The translations under genes were made by a program, and so were the position numbers. A stretch of DNA of 64,000 bases from Nigrospora sphaerica (lineage: Eukaryota; Ascomycota; Sordariomycetes; Amphisphaeriales; Apiosporaceae). This document shows, piece after piece, positions 60,944 to 64,000 of this stretch. The stretch is taken from contig JAGVVL010000015.1 of assembly GCA_018287875.1 (NCBI GenBank), forward strand, positions 2,728,001 through 2,792,000, in the 5' to 3' direction. Below the pieces are notes generated by a model. It was given only the letters and a program-made list of their open reading frames with translations. It was not told the DNA's origin and did not search any database. Every line of letters begins with the position of its first letter. The first letter of the stretch is position 1.

Positions 60944-61463
60944 TCAGATACCGTAGCTCTTGAAAGCGCTGTTCTGCTGGGGGGCGGCGGCACCGCCCGG
61001 GGCATTGCCGCGCCGCGCGCCGCCGGTGGCGCCGCCGACAGCACCTCCAACGCCGCTGGTCACACCCTGTACCGCGGCTCTTTGTCAGTTACCGGTGGCG
61101 ATGGCGGGAAGGGGAAGGGGGGGAAACAAGACAGAAGACGTGGGCCCCGGAGGGTGAGGAAGAGGGGGCGGGACTTACACCAACGGTTCTACCGAGGCCC
61201 TGAGTGGTCTGGCCGACGGCGCTGCCGAGGCCCTGGGTGGTCTGGCCGACGGCACCGCCGAGGCCCTGGGTGGTTTGGCCGACAGCGCTGCCGAGGCCCT
61301 GGGTGGTCTGGTTCAGGCCGTTGCCCAGGCCCTGGGTGGTGCTGCCCAGGGCGCCGGTGACGCCTCCGAGGAGGCCGCCCTGGCCCTTGGCCTGGTCGCC
61401 GCCGGTGAGGACGTTGTCAACACCGCCGAGAACACCGCCCAGGAGACCGCCGCCGTTGGACAT
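60944..61463 (-). CDS. Small Gly/Gln-rich protein with 11-residue tandem repeats
   Basis: The product is 138 aa. Exons on the minus strand are 61463-61181 and 61077-60944 (417 nt). After MSNGGGLLGGVLGGVDNVL the sequence repeats an 11-residue unit of the form TTQGLGSAVGQ about five times, then becomes Gly/Ala-rich and ends FKSYGI. There is no signal peptide or membrane segment. The acceptor is a tandem AGAG, so two start points for exon 2 are possible; the second keeps frame. Short amphipathic 11-residue repeats recall LEA-like or apolipoprotein-like desiccation proteins, but the Gly content is higher, so this is only an analogy. The leader up to about 61590 is A/C-rich on the coding strand. 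Confidence 0.75.
61199..61335 (+). repeat. 33-bp coding minisatellite
   Basis: On the plus strand the unit CCTGGGTGGTCTGGCCGACG plus about 13 bases recurs four to five times, encoding the 11-residue repeat on the minus strand. High DNA identity between copies, including third positions, points to recent duplication or gene conversion. Confidence 0.85.
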
Positions 61464-63823
61464 TTTGATGGAAGGGGTTGGGTTGGGTTGTTGGTAAAAT
61501 GGGTTGGAAGTGGTGGTAATGGTGGCTAAGAGTGGCCTTTTGTCGGGTTCGATGTTGGATGATTTGATACTGAATCTATCTATTCCTGTCATGCAAGTCT
61601 TACGGGTTCTTATATGTATCCTTTTGTCGACTTGATGGTCCCCTACAGGAGTTGGTCAGCCATTGCTTATGACGCAACCCGTCGATGATATCACTCCCAA
61701 AAGGCCCCTCCCCTCCCCTGTCTTCCCTACCAACACAGCACCTAAGGCTAGCCTGTCCCGCCCCCCCCCTGGTCCGAGGGTCTGGTCTGATCTCCTTCTC
61801 CCGGTGGCTCAACAACTCGTCCCCCCCCCTCATTTGCCCATCATAGGCCACCCATTTGTCCATCATCAAACCCCCTTGGTCCAAGAGCCTGATCCGGCCT
61901 TCAACGGTCATCGGGTCGGCGAGGAGGCCATGTGGGGGGGGGCAAATCCCCCCATGCAAATCAACCGCGTAGGCGGCGGACGGTGGTGTGGATGGTGCGT
62001 TGTGGCTAAGCCCGAAACTTGATTTTTTTCCATTTCTCTTGCCCTCAGGGTCTACTCAGTAAAGCCAAGCAGCCCGCGACGGCGAGCCGGAGCCAGTCAC
62101 AGGACGCGTATCGCTTTAGCTTGGCACTCGGAAAATAATGACTGGCCGGGGTACGAGTGGAGTCAAGACAACGGGCTCGGCAACGACGTCTTCGACAGGG
62201 TTGAGATGCCGTTCCGCGTACCCTTACGGCGTGATTGTAGTACGGATATACTCCATTTTCCTTACTTCCTTTTACTGTAGTGGTAAACCTGAAGAGCATA
62301 TCATTTATATATGGAGAGTACCTAGGTAAAGCAGTGGTATATAGGCCCCGCCCCGCCTCAGGAAAACGGGCCCGGCCATATGGGGAGGAGGTATTAGTAC
62401 GTACTAACGTCTCCTTGCCCCGATCCGATCTCTTGCCGGCGTGACCCCACCATCCTGTACGTGTTCTGCAAGTACATCCATCGCACAAGCATGAGTAGTA
62501 CTATTAACGTGCACCGTTTTTGGGGGGCCGGGGCGGGAATCCCTCGGTTCCCTCGATGGCTTACGTTCCCGTATTTTGGGTGGCGGCACGATTGAGACAG
62601 CGTACGCAAGCGACGTGTCCCATCAGCCATATGCCGTCCTGGCAGCCTGGCGCTCTTCGGCCAAAGCGGCTGGTCCCTGTGGCCGAGCGTTCGAGCCTCA
62701 TGAGGGGACGCCTAGGGGGTGCCGACTCGCGTAGCGCGGCTATCAGCGCACCGCTCACCGGGGATGTGCTAAGCCTCAAGAGCCACGGGAGGGCACGGTA
62801 CGGCTATAGCACCGACCACCATCTACAGAGAGAGAAACGCTTCACGACAAAAAAGCCTCCTTGGCCGCACGGAAAGGAGCCTAGGGAACCCCAGGCGTCA
62901 ATGACTAGGTCCTACGATAGAGAGCGAGGGTGAGACAGAGACCGAGAGAGAGCAAAGACCCACCGATGGATGCCCTCTGCTCTGGATGGATCCTTGGCAC
63001 GCAACGCGTCCCCGTTGGAAAGGAAAGACCGTGGTAATGACGTCGGCGGGTTGAACCGACCTGTCTCGCCCCCTCCGAGACAGTCTGGCAACTCTCGACG
63101 GGGAAACAACACCAGCCCGCCGCTATTACGGCTCTTTGTAAAGTCCCACGAGGGGGTGCCCGGTGTGGCGCCTTGCTACTATGCATGGATCTTGGGAAAC
63201 CGGCCTTCCGACCAACGCCCACTTGTCAGCCGCGCATGCACATCGTGATTTTAAAAAACCGCCAATCCGGCGCCCGCTCCGCCACACCGAACGGCCGGTC
63301 GCGTGCGCAAGTAGCAGTGGTAGTAGCAAGCACGTTTTGTACTAAACGAACGCCCCGGGCGCCGCTGCACACTAATCAGCCCCTTCTAACACTAAGAAGG
63401 GAAGCGCGTGGGTGACTAAGGAGGGAAGCGGCGTGGGAGACCAAACAACTGACGTCAATTCCTTCGCCAGGCCGGGCGAAACAACTTGTTCTTAGCCGCC
63501 GGAAATCCAAGATGCCCTCGCCTGCTCGCCCGTCGGTTTCCAAACCTTCTCCCCCCCGTCAATGACTCCGATCCCGCGGGTCTGCGGAAACCATGTGGCC
63601 GAGACAGCCCGTCCCAGATCCCATCACTGAAACCTTCCTTCAAGACATCGGCGCTTATTCCACCTGTACCCCAGTACTATCTTCTTCTGGGATAACCAGG
63701 TAAAGAGTAAAGGAAGGTACCTACCTACCCTAGGTATCGTACATTCAAGCTTGGAACTTGTAACCTCTCGCCGAACTTCGTATCCCCCCCTTTCTGGCGT
63801 GAATCCAATCGCAACCCTCCTGC
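61464..63823. other. Non-coding region at the right side
   Basis: About 2.4 kb without a supportable gene. It has C-runs near 61764 and 61823, a GTACCTAGGTA palindrome near 62318-62328, and AGGTACCTACCTACCCTAGGTA at 63716-63737. Short frames on both strands show no family motif. Confidence 0.5.
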
Positions 63824-64000
63824 TCACCCGATCCAAGGGGCGTGAGAATGTGCGTGCGTGTGTCCGTCTTCGTCTTCGTCTTCGTCTTCGTCTTCGTCGT
63901 CCTGGTCCGGCTCCCAGTCGGCAAACCCGTCCTCGAGGACGCCCTTCAGCAAGTCGCGCTTGGTTTCCTTGCTCGTTTCCCCGTCCCGCATGATGGCACG
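63824..64000 (-). CDS. Acidic C-terminal end of a gene that continues past the window
   Basis: Only the last 58 residues are visible. The minus strand reads RAIMRDGETSKETKRDLLKG, then EDGFADWEPD, then a run of alternating Asp-Glu encoded by a GACGAA hexamer repeat (63867-63898), and ends GHTHAHSHAPWIG before TGA at 63826-63824. Codon use in the first part is C/G-ending, like real genes here. The acidic run suggests a nuclear or chromatin-associated protein, but the family cannot be told. The stop may be different if an intron lies in the tail. Confidence 0.6.
   Translation of the reverse strand, partial: RAIMRDGETSKETKRDLLKGVLEDGFADWEPDQDDEDEDEDEDEDGHTHAHSHAPWIG

Overview
This is nuclear DNA of a filamentous ascomycete, most likely a Sordariomycete and perhaps a hypocrealean one. 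Genes are GC-rich, mostly 1-3 kb, and interrupted by short GT-AG introns with CTAAC/CTGAC-like branch points. The families are typical of moulds: URC1, INO80, ARB1, FHIP, a Zn2Cys6 regulator, a hydrophobin and an S/T-rich wall protein. Long non-coding gaps hold microsatellites and homopolymer runs. I see no transposon, virus, CRISPR array or rRNA. Fourteen apparently intact protein genes, one partial gene at the right edge, one tRNA and two broken genes can be supported. Exon maps were built by hand from splice consensus, frame and family match; each multi-exon map quoted for an intact gene sums to a multiple of three.

Left part (1-16 kb): URC1, a GTP-cyclohydrolase-II-like uracil catabolism gene, is split into 19 exons including 9-nt and 4-nt microexons. 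Then come a small conserved hypothetical gene, ribosomal protein eS1, a Rab18-like GTPase, and (minus strand) an ABHD11/Imo32-type mitochondrial hydrolase that uses a GC-AG intron.

Middle (16-42 kb): a Zn2Cys6 regulator lies tail-to-tail with a secreted amidase, and a 14-TM MFS exporter follows after a gap holding 124 perfect CTA repeats. This trio could be a small catabolic or export group. Next are two housekeeping genes, ARB1 (ribosome biogenesis ABC-F ATPase) and INO80 (chromatin remodeller), and then a secreted S/T-rich surface protein on the minus strand.

Right part (42-64 kb): a hydrophobin gene that appears disrupted at its 5' end, a class 3 lipase, FHIP (dynein/endosome adaptor), a single-pass membrane protein with a Cys-rich ectodomain, tRNA-Gly(GCC), an unrecognised ER-lumen protein ending in KDEL, a Rossmann-fold oxidoreductase, a decayed MRJP/Yellow-like gene, a small repeat protein with an 11-residue period, and the acidic C-terminus of a gene that runs off the window.

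No clearly new multi-gene system is visible. The most distinctive items are the URC1 microexons, the KDEL protein, the broken hydrophobin, and the amidase/regulator/exporter group with its giant CTA repeat.
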